NCBI RefSeq assembly: GCF_000455365.1
Contig: NZ_HG315684.1
Span: 764,885-828,884, forward strand
Direction: 5' to 3'
DNA: 64,000 nucleotides
Source: Halopiger djelfimassiliensis
GTDB taxonomy: Archaea > Halobacteriota > Halobacteria > Halobacteriales > Natrialbaceae
Part shown: positions 44,846-54,381 of the stretch, piece after piece
Numbering within the stretch: position 1 is the stretch's first letter
Layout: every line of letters starts with the position of its first letter
The notes under the pieces: generated by a model
Seen by the model: only the letters and a program-made list of their open reading frames with translations
What the model was told of the DNA's origin: nothing
Database searches by the model: none
Program-made: the position numbers and the translations under genes

Positions 44846-47473
44846 TCAATCCTCGAGTCGCTGTTGTAGCTGTTGAACCTTCGTGACGAGTTCGATCGGC
44901 GGAGTCGTGTTTACGTCCAGCGCCGCGAGGTCGTCGAGGACGGCCTTCGCCTCGGGATCGATCCGCTCGTCGGCTCCGTCCGTCTCGCCGCCGTCGGCGT
45001 TGGCCCGGCCGCGGAACTGGCCGCTCGAGAGATCGAAGACGGTCTGGACCGGGTCGCTCGAGCCGCCCTTCGCTTCGATGGCCTTCTCCTCGCGCAGGCG
45101 CTCGAGGACGTCCCGTGCGCGGTCGACGACTGGATCGGGAACGCCGGCCAGATCCGCAACGTGGATACCGTAGGAGCGGTCGGTCGGCCCGTCCCGAACC
45201 GTCCGGAGGAACGTGACCTCGCCGTCGCGTTCGTCGGCCGCCACGTGGACGTTGGCGACGCGGGGCAGGTTCTCGGCGAGACCGGTCAGCTCGTGGTAGT
45301 GTGTGGCAAAGAGGGTCTTCGCCCGCACTTCGTTGTGAAGATACTCCGTCGCGGCCCACGCGATAGAGATCCCGTCGTAGGTCGCCGTCCCGCGGCCGAC
45401 CTCGTCGAGGATCACCAGCGAGTCCTCGGTCGCGGTATGGAGGATGTTCGAGAGTTCGCTCATCTCGACCATGAACGTCGACCGCCCCTGTGCGAGTTCG
45501 TCGAGCGCACCGACGCGCGTGAAAATGCCGTCGACGAGGCCGATCTCGGCCTCCTTCGCGGGGACGAAGCTCCCGATCTGCGCCAGCAGGACGATACAGG
45601 CCACCTGGCGCATGTACGTCGATTTCCCGGACATGTTGGGGCCGGTCACGACGAGAAAGCCCCGCTGTTCGTCCAGTCGGACGTCGTTGGGGACGAACTC
45701 CGTCGTCTGCTCGACGACCGGGTGCCGCCCCTGCTCGATCTCGAGGCGATCGCCGCGGTGCAGGTCGGGCTTGATCCACCGATTTTCCGCCGCGTGGGTG
45801 GCGAGACTCGCGAGGACGTCGACGGTCGCGAGCGTCCGGCCGACATCCTGCAGCAGCTCGGCCCGCTCGGCGACCGTCTCGCGGAGTCCCTCGAACAGTT
45901 CGTACTCGAGTTCGCCGCGTCGTTCCTCGAGGCGCAGTACCTCCCGCTCTTTTTCCTCGAGTTCGTCGGTCGTGAACCGTTTCGAGTTCTTGAGCGTCTT
46001 GATCTCCTCGTAGTGGTCGGGGACGCCGTCGGCGGCGGACTTGCCGACCTGAATGTAGTAGCCGTCGGTCTTGTTCCGGTCGACGGTGACATGCGAGAGG
46101 CCGTGCTGGCGCTTTTCGCGCTCGGCGAGGGTGTCGAGCCACTCCCTGAGTTCCTCGTGGCGGTCGATCACCTCGTCGAGTTCGGCGTCGTACCCCCGCT
46201 GGAAGAGCTCACCCTGAGTCACCGTCGACGGGGGTTCCTCGACGATGGCGTCGGCGAGGGTTTCGCGGAGGGTTCGCGCGGCCTCGCGGTTCGGCCGCTC
46301 GACGATCTCCGCAAGCGGCGACGCCGCGAGGTCCGGGTTCGAGTCGACGATTTCGACCAGCGTCGGCAACACGGCGAGGGTCTCCCGGACGGCGAGAAGG
46401 TCACGCGCGTCCGCGCTTCCGTGGGTCGCCTTCGAGGCCAGCCGCGCGAGATCGTACGCGTCGTCGAGGGCGTCCCGGATTTCGTCGCGGGCAAGCGCCG
46501 CGGACGACAGCGCCGCGATGCTCTGCTGACGCGTCTCGAGCGCTCCGATCGATCGCTGCGGGCGCTGGAGCCACTCCTTCAGCAGGCGGCCGCCGGCGCT
46601 CGTCTCGGTGTGATCGATCGTCTCGAACAGCGACCCTTTGCGGTCGCCCTGCATCGTTTCGGTGAGCTCGAGGTTGCGCTGGGTGGTCGCGTCCAGCGTG
46701 ACGTGTTCGTCGCCGTGGTGGGCCTGAACCCGCGTCATCGACGCGAGCACGCCGGCACCGGTCTCCTCGACGTAGGAGAGCACCGCGCCGGCGGCCGCGA
46801 TGGCCGGGTCGGCGACCGAGAGCCGGTCGACGGTCTCGCCGCCGAACTGCTCGCGGACCGTATGAGCGGCGCGTTTGGGCGCGAACGCCTCCGTCTCGTG
46901 CAGGGTAAGCGTCGCGTCGACGCGCTCGCGAACCCGACCCAGCAGGTCGTCGTCGGTTCGAACCTCGGGTCCCGGCAACACTTCCACCGGGTCGAAGCGA
47001 TAGAGTTCGGTCAGCGCCTCGTCGCCGTCCGCGGCGTCCGCGACGAGGAACCGACCGGTCGTCACGTCGGCGAACGCGAGCCCGTAGCCCGAGGCCCCGC
47101 CGTCGACGACCGCCGCGAGATACTGCGCGTCGGCGTCGCTCGTCTCGAGCAGGGTCCCCGGCGTCACGACGCGAACGATCTCGCGCTCGTGTCCGCCGTC
47201 GGTCTCGTACTGGTCGGCGACCGCGACCCGGTAGCCACGTTCGACCAGCGCTTTCAGATAGGGCGTGAGGTCGTCGACCGGCACGCCGGCCATGGGGTAC
47301 GACGACCCGTGCGAAGACTTCTGGGAGACTTTCAGGTCGAGTTCCTCGCTGACGATTTCGGCGTCCTCGCCGAAGAACTCGTAGAAATCACCACACTGCA
47401 TCGTCAGCAGTTCGGCGTCGGTGTCCTCCTTGAGCGAGAAGAACTCGCCGACGATCCCCGTCGCCTCGGTCAT
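44846..47473 (-). CDS. mutS: DNA mismatch repair protein MutS
   Basis: Mismatch recognition ATPase of 875 residues, full length for MutS1. The N-terminal mismatch-reading motif is in LLTMQCGDFYEFFGEDAEIV (Phe-x-Glu). The ATPase has VTGPNMSGKSTYMRQVACIV (Walker A), SLVILDEVGRGTATYDGISI (Walker B) and TLFATHYHELTGLAENLPRV. A C-terminal helical tail ends in QQLQQRLED. The start at 47473 (MTEATGIVGEFF) fits the family. With mutL nearby it forms a complete MutSL system; there is no MutH or beta-clamp gene here. Confidence 0.97.
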   Translation of the reverse strand: MTEATGIVGEFFSLKEDTDAELLTMQCGDFYEFFGEDAEIVSEELDLKVSQKSSHGSSYPMAGVPVDDLTPYLKALVERGYRVAVADQYETDGGHEREIVRVVTPGTLLETSDADAQYLAAVVDGGASGYGLAFADVTTGRFLVADAADGDEALTELYRFDPVEVLPGPEVRTDDDLLGRVRERVDATLTLHETEAFAPKRAAHTVREQFGGETVDRLSVADPAIAAAGAVLSYVEETGAGVLASMTRVQAHHGDEHVTLDATTQRNLELTETMQGDRKGSLFETIDHTETSAGGRLLKEWLQRPQRSIGALETRQQSIAALSSAALARDEIRDALDDAYDLARLASKATHGSADARDLLAVRETLAVLPTLVEIVDSNPDLAASPLAEIVERPNREAARTLRETLADAIVEEPPSTVTQGELFQRGYDAELDEVIDRHEELREWLDTLAEREKRQHGLSHVTVDRNKTDGYYIQVGKSAADGVPDHYEEIKTLKNSKRFTTDELEEKEREVLRLEERRGELEYELFEGLRETVAERAELLQDVGRTLATVDVLASLATHAAENRWIKPDLHRGDRLEIEQGRHPVVEQTTEFVPNDVRLDEQRGFLVVTGPNMSGKSTYMRQVACIVLLAQIGSFVPAKEAEIGLVDGIFTRVGALDELAQGRSTFMVEMSELSNILHTATEDSLVILDEVGRGTATYDGISIAWAATEYLHNEVRAKTLFATHYHELTGLAENLPRVANVHVAADERDGEVTFLRTVRDGPTDRSYGIHVADLAGVPDPVVDRARDVLERLREEKAIEAKGGSSDPVQTVFDLSSGQFRGRANADGGETDGADERIDPEAKAVLDDLAALDVNTTPPIELVTKVQQLQQRLED

Positions 47474-47540
47474 GTGCGGTGACTGTCCCTCCACCGCTAA
47501 AATGCTGCGGGTTCCGCGGTGGAAGTGGTCGCCGCGCGGC

Positions 47541-47870
47541 TCAAAACAGCACCCCGCCGAGGGGGACCGACTCGTCCGGTTCGACGAGCACCGGATACCC
47601 GTCCTCGTCCGGGACGCCGACGGTCAGCGCTTCTGACTCGAAACCCGCGATCCGGACGGTACCGAGGTTCGTCGCACACAGCACCTGTCGTCCCTCGAGT
47701 TCGTCGGGGTCGTAGTGGTGTGCAAGCTGTGCGGCCGACTGGACCTCGCCGTGGTCCTCGCCCAGATCGATCCACAGCTTCGTCAGCTTCGGCTTGTTCG
47801 CCTCGGGAAACGGTTCGGCCGCCAGTACTTCTCCGACGCGGATCTCGGCGTCGAACGGACTCTCGACCAT
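47541..47870 (-). CDS. tRNA-binding OB-fold protein (CsaA / MetRS beta-like)
   Basis: Protein of 109 residues with the EMAP-II-like OB fold: DAEIRVGEVLAAEPFPEANK, LTKLWIDLGEDHGEVQSAAQ, LEGRQVLCATNLGTVRIAGF and a final VPDEDGYPVLVEPDESVPLG. It matches stand-alone tRNA-binding domain/CsaA proteins. It may bind tRNA or act as a chaperone-like protein. It follows the LLM gene by about 48 bases on the same strand. Confidence 0.9.
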   Translation of the reverse strand: MVESPFDAEIRVGEVLAAEPFPEANKPKLTKLWIDLGEDHGEVQSAAQLAHHYDPDELEGRQVLCATNLGTVRIAGFESEALTVGVPDEDGYPVLVEPDESVPLGGVLF

Positions 47871-47918
47871 GGTGGCCGCTATCGTTGAACGGACGGATAA
47901 GCCGTCGGGTTCCGGGAC

Positions 47919-48899
47919 CTACGCGAGCAACTCGTCGGCCAGCAGCGAGAGGCTCTCGTCCTCGTCGTCGGCCGCGTCGGGAACCACCAGCATGACCTCT
48001 TCGAGGCCGACTTCGGCGTACTCCGCGAGTCGTTCGCGTACTTCCGCCGGGGTCCCCGTGGGTGCCGTCTCGAGGTACCCCGCGAGGAAAAACTCCCGCG
48101 GCTCCGCGGGCTCGTTCGGCAGGAACGCGTCGACGAACCGCTCGCGCTTCGCTTCGGCCGCGTCGGTCGTCTCGCCGACGAAGACGAACAGTTCGGCGGA
48201 CTTGCGGATCTCGTCGTATCGCTCCCGGCTCCCGCAGTGTCCCCGCAGGACCTCGAGTTTCTCGGCGACTCCCTCGGGTTCGAGGGTGCCGTAGTTCCAG
48301 CCGTCGGCGAGTTCGGCGGCGTACCGCAGGGTGAACTCCTCGCCACCGCCGCCGATCCAGATCGGCGGGTAGGGGTCCTGCACGGGCTGGGGCTGGCAGA
48401 AGGCGTCCTCGAGTTCGATCTCGAGGTGTTCGCCGTCGTGGCTGTAGGTCTCGTTCGTCCACAGCCCCCGGAGGATCTCGACGGTCTCCGCGAGCCGGCG
48501 GAGCCGCTCGGCCGGCGGCTCCCGGAACTCGTAGCCGAACCGGTCGTACTCGTCGGCGTACCACCCCGCGCCGAGCCCGAGTTCGAGCCGGCCATCGCTT
48601 ACGTGATCGACCGTCGTCGCCATCTTCGCCAGCAACGCGGGATGGCGGTACGACTGGCTCGTGACGAGCGTCCCGACGCGAACTCGCTCGGTCGCCTCGG
48701 CGACGGCGCTGAGCGTCGTCCACGCCTCGTGGGTCGCCCGGCGCGGGTCGCCGATCCACGACTGGAAGTGGTCCTCGAGCCACACCGCGTCGTACCCCAG
48801 CGACTCGGCCCCAAGCGCCGTCTCGCGGACCGTCGCGACGTCGGTCCCGTACTGCGGGAGGACGACGCCGACGCCCAGCCCGGCAGCAGGCGCGGTCAT
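47919..48899 (-). CDS. LLM class flavin/F420-dependent oxidoreductase
   Basis: TIM-barrel oxidoreductase of 326 residues related to luciferase and F420-dependent enzymes. Motifs are GVGVVLPQYGTDVATVRETA, GYDAVWLEDHFQSWIG, RVGTLVTSQSYRHPALLAKM and GRLELGLGAGWYADEYDRFG. PPIWIGGGGEEFTLR is the usual phosphate-binding strand. The start overlaps the thiDN stop by 4 bases (ATGA), so it is co-translated. The substrate is unknown; the operon position hints at a link to thiamine or another cofactor. Confidence 0.92.
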   Translation of the reverse strand: MTAPAAGLGVGVVLPQYGTDVATVRETALGAESLGYDAVWLEDHFQSWIGDPRRATHEAWTTLSAVAEATERVRVGTLVTSQSYRHPALLAKMATTVDHVSDGRLELGLGAGWYADEYDRFGYEFREPPAERLRRLAETVEILRGLWTNETYSHDGEHLEIELEDAFCQPQPVQDPYPPIWIGGGGEEFTLRYAAELADGWNYGTLEPEGVAEKLEVLRGHCGSRERYDEIRKSAELFVFVGETTDAAEAKRERFVDAFLPNEPAEPREFFLAGYLETAPTGTPAEVRERLAEYAEVGLEEVMLVVPDAADDEDESLSLLADELLA

Positions 48900-50257
48900 T
48901 CGCTCACCTCGTCGGCGAGCGCCAGCGTCCGCTCGGCCAGCGCCTCGGGATCGGTCGCGACGAGTTTCGTCATCGCTTCCTTCCCGACCTCGCCGCGGTC
49001 GACGACGGCGACCGGTGGCTCCTCGCGGCCTTCGAAGGCCTGCCGGGCACCCCACCCCATCGTGCTCCCTTCCGTCGCTTTGACGGCCGCCGGTTCGTCA
49101 GCCCGATCGTACTCGGCGACCGGCCATCCGAAGCCCTCGAGCGCGTCCTCGACGGCCTCGTCGAACCGGCAGTTGACCGCAAACCGGAGGTCGGGGTGGT
49201 ACTCCCGCGCTTCGAGGAGAAAGCGGGCGACGTGGCTCGAGGCTCCGAACCGGACGCCGCGGTTGGGGTGGACCCCGGAGAACGTCCGCGTGATCCGCCC
49301 CTCGACGGCCGCGGTCTCGGCGACGGACTCGGCGTAGGGGGTCGCGCCGACGACGTTCATGCCGACTTCGGGCACCAGCGCCGAGACGTCGGCCTCGACG
49401 AACCGATCGACGACCGCCTGTACTTCCTCGGCGGTCAACTCGCGGGTCGCCTCGTTTCGCAGTTCGACGGCGTGGTTGACCGCGCCGTGTCCCTGCCCGA
49501 CGTCGTAGTAGTATCGGACCGCGCGCGCGAGGAAGTCCGTCGCCCCTTCGACGGCGGTCTCGAGCGCTTCCCCCTTCGCGAGCCGGGCCGCGATCGCAGA
49601 CGCGAGCGCACAGCCGGAGCCGTGGGTCGCGTCGGTCCCGACTCTGGGGTGTTCGAACGCCCGGACGCCGTCGTCGGTGACGAGCACGTCCCGGACCGTC
49701 TCGCCCGGGACGTGGCCGCCCTTGATCAACGCCGCGTCGACGCCGGTCTCGAGGATCGCCTCGCCGGCGTCTCGAGCGCTCTCGGCGTCGGTGACCACGA
49801 TATCGGTCAGCACCTCGGCCTCGTCGGCGTTCGGCGTCGCCAGCGTCGCCTCGGCGAGCAGTTCCTCGTAGGCCCGCTCGGCTTCGGGCTCGAGCAGTCG
49901 ATCGCCCGAGGTCGCGACCATCACGGGGTCGACGACCAGCGGGAACTCGAACTCGACGGCATGGTCCCTGACGGTCTCGATGACCTCGGTCGTCGCGAGC
50001 ATGCCCGTCTTCGCGGCCCCGACCTCGAAGTCGCCGGTGACGGCCTCGAGCTGGGCCGCGATCTCCTCGATGGGAAGCACGAACGAACTCTCGACGCCGC
50101 GGGTGTGCTGGGCGGTGACGGCGGTGATCGCCGACGTCCCGAAGACGCCGTGGGCGGTCATCGTCGCGAGGTCAGCCTGGATTCCGGCACCGCCGCCGGA
50201 GTCGCTTCCCGCGATCGTCAGCGCGACGGGACGAGCATCGGGTGCTGGCGTTCGCAT
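48896..50257 (-). CDS. thiDN: bifunctional HMP kinase/HMP-P kinase and thiamine-phosphate synthase (ThiD-ThiN)
   Basis: Fused thiamine biosynthesis enzyme of 453 residues. Residues 1-260 are ThiD, with [45 protein letters not shown] and [20 protein letters not shown]. Residues 285-453 are the ThiN domain ([56 protein letters not shown]), the archaeal replacement for ThiE. The start at 50257 is the first ATG before the ThiD core. It forms an operon with the LLM gene. No TPP riboswitch was recognised in the 160 bases upstream. Confidence 0.95.
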   Translation of the reverse strand: MRTPAPDARPVALTIAGSDSGGGAGIQADLATMTAHGVFGTSAITAVTAQHTRGVESSFVLPIEEIAAQLEAVTGDFEVGAAKTGMLATTEVIETVRDHAVEFEFPLVVDPVMVATSGDRLLEPEAERAYEELLAEATLATPNADEAEVLTDIVVTDAESARDAGEAILETGVDAALIKGGHVPGETVRDVLVTDDGVRAFEHPRVGTDATHGSGCALASAIAARLAKGEALETAVEGATDFLARAVRYYYDVGQGHGAVNHAVELRNEATRELTAEEVQAVVDRFVEADVSALVPEVGMNVVGATPYAESVAETAAVEGRITRTFSGVHPNRGVRFGASSHVARFLLEAREYHPDLRFAVNCRFDEAVEDALEGFGWPVAEYDRADEPAAVKATEGSTMGWGARQAFEGREEPPVAVVDRGEVGKEAMTKLVATDPEALAERTLALADEVSE

Positions 50258-50420
50258 GGTCGTGGGTATTCCTTGGTTGTACAAATCGATGATGGTCGGG
50301 CGCGCTCCGAAGACGATGCGTCCGACACTCCGCACCCACATAAACGCCGAGTACTGCCGATCGAACGGCGCTCGTCGCTTGCGAACTCGGCAGCGCGGCC
50401 GCGCCGCTCGTTCCGCGGTC

Positions 50421-51425
50421 CTACTCGCCGGAGAGGGCGGCGTACGCGCCCCACGACTGATCGACGCTCGGGTGCTCGAGTCGCTCGCCGTCGACGACGA
50501 CGCCCGTTCCCGCCTCGACGCGACCGATGTCGGCGACGGTGCCGCGGTCCTCGAGCGCCGCGGTCACGTCGTCGACGCCCGCGGGATCGACCGCGATCGC
50601 GAGCGATCCGCAACTGGTCGCGGCCCACGGATCCATCTCGAGGACTTCACACACTTCCCGGACGCCGGGTCGCATCGGGACGGCGTCCCGGTCGATCGAA
50701 AACCGGACGCCGGCCCCGTCGGCCATCTCGTTGAGCGCGCCCGCCAGACCGCCCTCCGTCACGTCGTGCATCGCCGTGACCGGTCCCGATGCGGCGGCCG
50801 TGAGGGCGTCGCGCACGCAGTGGACCTCCTCGAGTCGGTCCTGTGCGTCGGCGAGGACGTCGTCGGGGAGGTCGATCCGGTCGGGAAACAGCGTGCTCAG
50901 GAGGCCGACCGCCTCCACGGCGGGACCGGTCGTCAGGAGGAGCCGATCGCCGACGCGCGCCCCGTCGGGTCGGACGATCGCGTCCGGGTCGCCAACGCCC
51001 ATCGCGGTCGCCGCACCGACCCACGGATGGGACGGATCGGAGTAGCGGGCCGTATGCCCCGTGACCACCGCAACGCCGAGGTCGCGACACGCCGCGTGCA
51101 TCGTCTCCCAGACGGTCGCGAACTCCTCGTCGGTCATCGACTCGGGGAGCGTGAAACAGATCGAGAGGTGCGACGGCGGGACCCCGCTGACGGCCACGTC
51201 GGCGAGCACGAGATCGAGGGCGAACCGCGCCGCGCGCTCGAGCCCCAGCGACGGGAGGATCGACAGCGGGTCGGTCGCGGTCACAAGCGCCTGCCCGCCG
51301 ATCTCGAGGACGCCGAAGTCGACGCCGTGCTGGGGGCCGACGACGACGTCATCGCGGTCGGCACCGAGGTTCGGCGCGATCCGTCTGTCGAAGAACTGCC
51401 GGTCGATCTTTCCGAGATCGCTCAT
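50421..51425 (-). CDS. AIR synthase-related protein (HypE/ThiL-like fold)
   Basis: Protein of 334 residues of the PurM/HypE/ThiL/SelD superfamily. The N-terminal half has [20 protein letters not shown] and [20 protein letters not shown], with acidic metal-nucleotide residues. The C-terminal half has [20 protein letters not shown], as in HypE. HypE's carbamoylated C-terminal Cys is absent (ends AALSGE). No hydrogenase genes are present. It lies upstream of thiDN but separated by 163 bases. The reaction is unknown. Confidence 0.85.
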   Translation of the reverse strand: MSDLGKIDRQFFDRRIAPNLGADRDDVVVGPQHGVDFGVLEIGGQALVTATDPLSILPSLGLERAARFALDLVLADVAVSGVPPSHLSICFTLPESMTDEEFATVWETMHAACRDLGVAVVTGHTARYSDPSHPWVGAATAMGVGDPDAIVRPDGARVGDRLLLTTGPAVEAVGLLSTLFPDRIDLPDDVLADAQDRLEEVHCVRDALTAAASGPVTAMHDVTEGGLAGALNEMADGAGVRFSIDRDAVPMRPGVREVCEVLEMDPWAATSCGSLAIAVDPAGVDDVTAALEDRGTVADIGRVEAGTGVVVDGERLEHPSVDQSWGAYAALSGE

Positions 51426-51638
51426 TGGCGACCTATCCAACTGACCGCCTTTAGGCGTGCTGATCCGCGAGTCCACCGGTCGCAAGGCGACCACACCGCC
51501 GACTCGAGAGCGGTGGGTCGGAACCGTTCGCACGGCGATCGCCGATAGTGTAACTGGAAAGGAGCACATCTCAGCAGAAATGTAACCACGAATGATTTCT
51601 GGAAACAGTGAAACCGATTCCGGGCGAAACGGGCGTGA

Positions 51639-52742
51639 ATGGCGCACCAGCCCCGATCGGCGGTCGATTCCGACCTCGAGTTTTCGGTCCGCGAGTTCGC
51701 GGGTGCGTTAGGGGATTCGGTTACCGTCCTCCCGTTGCTCGTCGCGCTCGGGGCGACGACGAGCGTCTCGCTGCCCCACGTCCTCGTCGGGTTCGGCGTC
51801 TTCCAGATCGTCTGGGGGCTGTACTACGGCCTTCCGCTGTCGGTCGAGCCGATGAAGGCGCTGGTGGGGCTGGCGATCGTCGGCTCGCTTTCCTATCCGG
51901 AACTCGCCGCCGCCGGGTTGCTCGCGGGCGTCGTTTTGCTCGTCGCCGGGCGACTCGGGGTCGTCGGCCGGCTCCAGCGCGTCGTCGGCGAGCCGGTCGT
52001 TCGCGGCGTCCAACTCGCGGTCGCCCTGCTGTTGTTCGAGGCGGCCGTCGACCTTTCGGCCGGGAACCCGCCCGTCGCGGCGGCCGGACTCGCCGTCGTC
52101 GCCGTCCTCGCGCTCGTCGGCGTTCGCCACTCGAGCGCGCTGGTCGTCCTCGCACTCGGCGCGATCGCGGCCGTCGCGGCGGCTGGCGTTCCGACGCCTC
52201 GAGCGCCCGAACTCGCGGTGTTCCCCGCCGGATCGCCGACCCTTTCCGCGGCGGCGCTCGAGGGGACCGTCGCCCAGCTCGGCATGACGGTCGGCAACGC
52301 CGCGATCGCGACGGCGCTGCTGTGTGGCGACCTCTACGATCGGGACGTCTCCGCGGACGCGCTCTCGAAGAGCATGGGCGTCACCTGCCTCGCGGCGGTT
52401 CCGATCGGCGGCGTGCCGATGTGTCACGGCAGCGGCGGCCTCGCCGGGAAGTACGCCTTCGGCGCGCGAACCGCCGGCGCGAACGTCCTGCTCGGACTCG
52501 GCTACCTCGCGCTTGCGCTTGTCGCCGCCGGATCGGTGCTCGCCGCGTTCCCGGTGGCCCTGCTCGGGGTCTTGCTCGTGGTCATCGCCCTCGAGTTGGC
52601 GCGAGCGGCGTTCGACCCCGTCTCCGGCCGCCGGTCGCTCGCGTTCGTGCTCGGCGTCGGCGTCGTGGGGCTGGCCGTCAACGTCGGCGTCGCGTTCGTC
52701 CTCGGGGCCGTCCTGTTTCGGGTGCTCGCTCGAGCGGAATAG
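51639..52742 (+). CDS. putative sulfate/molybdate transporter (MOT1 family)
   Basis: Membrane protein of 367 residues with about ten helices. Two repeats carry the family motifs: EFAGALGDSVTVLPLLVALG near residue 18 with GLYYGLPLSVEPMKAL, and GTVAQLGMTVGNAAIATALL near residue 210 with CHGSGGLAGKYAFGARTAGA. These match the MOT1-type molybdate transporters. It is divergent from the AIR-synthase-like gene with 213 bases between starts. Molybdate over sulfate is family inference. Confidence 0.88.
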   Translation: MAHQPRSAVDSDLEFSVREFAGALGDSVTVLPLLVALGATTSVSLPHVLVGFGVFQIVWGLYYGLPLSVEPMKALVGLAIVGSLSYPELAAAGLLAGVVLLVAGRLGVVGRLQRVVGEPVVRGVQLAVALLLFEAAVDLSAGNPPVAAAGLAVVAVLALVGVRHSSALVVLALGAIAAVAAAGVPTPRAPELAVFPAGSPTLSAAALEGTVAQLGMTVGNAAIATALLCGDLYDRDVSADALSKSMGVTCLAAVPIGGVPMCHGSGGLAGKYAFGARTAGANVLLGLGYLALALVAAGSVLAAFPVALLGVLLVVIALELARAAFDPVSGRRSLAFVLGVGVVGLAVNVGVAFVLGAVLFRVLARAE

Positions 52743-52771
52743 CGCGAACGGCCGTGTCCGCATCCCCGCGG

Positions 52772-53239
52772 CTAGGCCTCCGGATCGGATTTTTCCGCCC
52801 CCTCGAGGCGGGCGCTCATCCACCCGCCGACGAACCCGCCGAGCTGTCCGATCACCAGCAGGGTGAGCGCCAGAATAACGAAGGTGGTGACGGCCGCTCC
52901 CGCCGAGAGCAGCGCCATCAGCCGCCGGTCACCGACGGCGTCGACGAGCTCCGGATAGTTCCACAGCTCGAGCACCGTCGTCCCGGTGCGCCAGACGAGG
53001 ATCGGAGCCCCACCGACGACCGCGGTTACCGCGCCCGCACGAGCGCTTTTTTCCGAGCGGTCCCTGTAGAGATACCCCGAAAAGACGCAGGCGACGAACA
53101 GGGGGATCGACCAAACGGGATCGGAATTCAGAATCCAGCCGCCCCCGATCGCAAGCGGGAGCAAAGCGAGCCCGAGGTAGATCGCAGTCCGGAACTGTCC
53201 GTCCCGCAAGTCGTGTCGGACGTTCTGCAGCGGGCTCAT
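52772..53239 (-). CDS. DUF5518-like membrane protein
   Basis: Membrane protein of 155 residues with four predicted helices. FVACVFSGYLYRDRSEKSAR and GAVTAVVGGAPILVWRTG match the general pattern of haloarchaeal DUF5518 proteins (glycine-rich helices with a conserved GYL-like turn). The C-terminus is acidic and cytosolic. It is convergent with the MOT1 gene. Function unknown; the family call is tentative. Confidence 0.7.
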   Translation of the reverse strand: MSPLQNVRHDLRDGQFRTAIYLGLALLPLAIGGGWILNSDPVWSIPLFVACVFSGYLYRDRSEKSARAGAVTAVVGGAPILVWRTGTTVLELWNYPELVDAVGDRRLMALLSAGAAVTTFVILALTLLVIGQLGGFVGGWMSARLEGAEKSDPEA

Positions 53240-53408
53240 ACGTAGGTTATTTTACACCTCGTGGGTTAATTCTTTTGTCACGGCCTGCGGCCGGTATTCG
53301 TCCGTTCGTTACGCTCGTCCACCGCTCCGAAACGGGGAACGCGAGCGAGCCCGGCGGGACGACTCGAGAGGCGCGGGCCTTTTCTCCGCCGCCTGCGAAG
53401 GACCGCCG

Positions 53409-53528
53409 ATGCCAGCGAGCTGGGCCGACCTGTTCGATCGCGGCGGAAGCTACGACGTGGATCTCGAGGCCGTCCGGGCGGCGGCCGACGAACTGTCGAC
53501 GGAGACGGAGGCGACCGACGATGCCTGA
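53409..53528 (+). CDS. 39-residue small acidic protein, coupled to a PIN-like gene
   Basis: Starts MPASWADLFDRGGSYDVDLE and continues in a helical acidic tail. It is too short to appear in standard gene scans. The stop overlaps the start of the following PIN-like gene by 8 bases, which implies coupled translation. The well-formed start, overlap and haloarchaeal codon use support it as real. Its role could be as partner or inhibitor of the PIN-like protein (inference). Confidence 0.6.
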   Translation: MPASWADLFDRGGSYDVDLEAVRAAADELSTETEATDDA

Positions 53529-53994
53529 CCGACCGAACCCGACCCGCGTCGTCGCCGATCCCGCGGTGCTCGCGGCCGACCTGCTCGTCGGCGGGGACGC
53601 CCGCGCGGCGCTGGATCACGTCCGCCGGCATTCGTGGGTCGACCTCGTCGCGAGCGATCCGCTACTCGAGCGGACGGAACGGCTCGTTACGACGCTCGCC
53701 GACGCCGAACTCGCGGCCGATCACCGGGCGCGGCTCGAGGCCGAACGGGTTCCGGTCGACCACCCCGAGGGGGATCATCCGGCGCTCGCGTCGGCCTACC
53801 GCGGCGAGGCTGCACACCTGATTTCGGACGACGAGTCGCTCACGTCGGCGAAGGCGGGCCTTACGTTACAGCCGCGGGTTTCGGTCAGCGTCAGGCCGCC
53901 GGACGCGTTCGCCCGGCTGTTCGATCCCGAAAGCCTCTACGAGGCCGTCGAAGGCGGTGAGTATCCGGGTCCAGACTGCGATCCGCGCGCCTGA
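53521..53994 (+). CDS. PIN-like domain protein
   Basis: Protein of 157 residues. It has the alternating pattern of a PIN-like fold with acidic residues at expected places: RVVADPAVLAADLLVGGDAR near residue 10, WVDLVASDPLL, DHPALASAYRGEAAHLISDD near residue 82, and a C-terminal domain PPDAFARLFDPESLYEAVEG. PIN proteins are often Mg-dependent RNases; catalytic competence cannot be judged because one or more canonical acidic positions are ambiguous. It overlaps the upstream 39-residue gene by 8 bases. Confidence 0.65.
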   Translation: MPDRPNPTRVVADPAVLAADLLVGGDARAALDHVRRHSWVDLVASDPLLERTERLVTTLADAELAADHRARLEAERVPVDHPEGDHPALASAYRGEAAHLISDDESLTSAKAGLTLQPRVSVSVRPPDAFARLFDPESLYEAVEGGEYPGPDCDPRA

Positions 53995-54047
53995 CCGGCG
54001 GGCCGGCCGGTTCGTCCGGTCGTTCGCCGTCGGAAGCAGAAGTATAC

Positions 54048-54290
54048 TCAGTAGTCTTCTCGCGGGTCTTCGACCAACTCGTAGAGCCCGCCACGGTTCA
54101 ACTGTTTCACCCAGCCGGCGTTTTTCAGGTTTCGGAGCGCATATTCGACCTGTCCTTTGTCGAGTTCCGACCGCTCTCGAACGTACAGCGGATTTACCCG
54201 GCCCCATGGCTCGTCCGCTCCACGACCTTCTTTGAACAACTCGAGAACGATTTCCTCACGTTCGGTCGGAGTGTAGTTCTCGTTGACCAT
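54048..54290 (-). CDS. small winged-helix DNA-binding protein
   Basis: Protein of 80 residues starting MVNENYTPTEREEIVLELFK. Residues 5-75 form a winged helix with RVNPLYVRERSELDKGQVEY as the probable recognition region, then ALRNLKNAGWVKQLNRGGLY. The in-frame extension upstream to 54404 needs a TTG start and overlaps the promoter, so the ATG at 54290 is preferred. A TATA box and a perfect palindrome lie about 80-95 bases upstream, which suggests autoregulation. Confidence 0.75.
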   Translation of the reverse strand: MVNENYTPTEREEIVLELFKEGRGADEPWGRVNPLYVRERSELDKGQVEYALRNLKNAGWVKQLNRGGLYELVEDPREDY

Positions 54291-54366
54291 TCGTGTACGT
54301 GTGACCGTTCGTACAGCATAATCCCTAGCCAACTGCTCCGCGTTTCGCTGCCCTATCTGCTGGGCA

Positions 54367-54381
54367 CTTTGCTTAGCAAAG
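54367..54381. promoter_or_regulatory. perfect palindrome in the winged-helix gene promoter
   Basis: CTTTGCTTAGCAAAG: two 7-base arms around one base. It lies between the TATA element (TTATATAG, 54385-54392) and the predicted start of the leftward transcript near 54361. This is the position expected for a repressor site, possibly for the winged-helix protein itself. Confidence 0.55.

Noticed and set aside
44873-47482. Very long open frame (about 869 codons) on the plus strand over mutS
   Set aside because: Antisense shadow created by haloarchaeal codon bias; the minus-strand MutS has all catalytic motifs.
50258-50420. Possible TPP riboswitch before thiDN
   Set aside because: The conserved THI-box core (CTGAGA and the ACCTGATC-like part) was not found in this interval.
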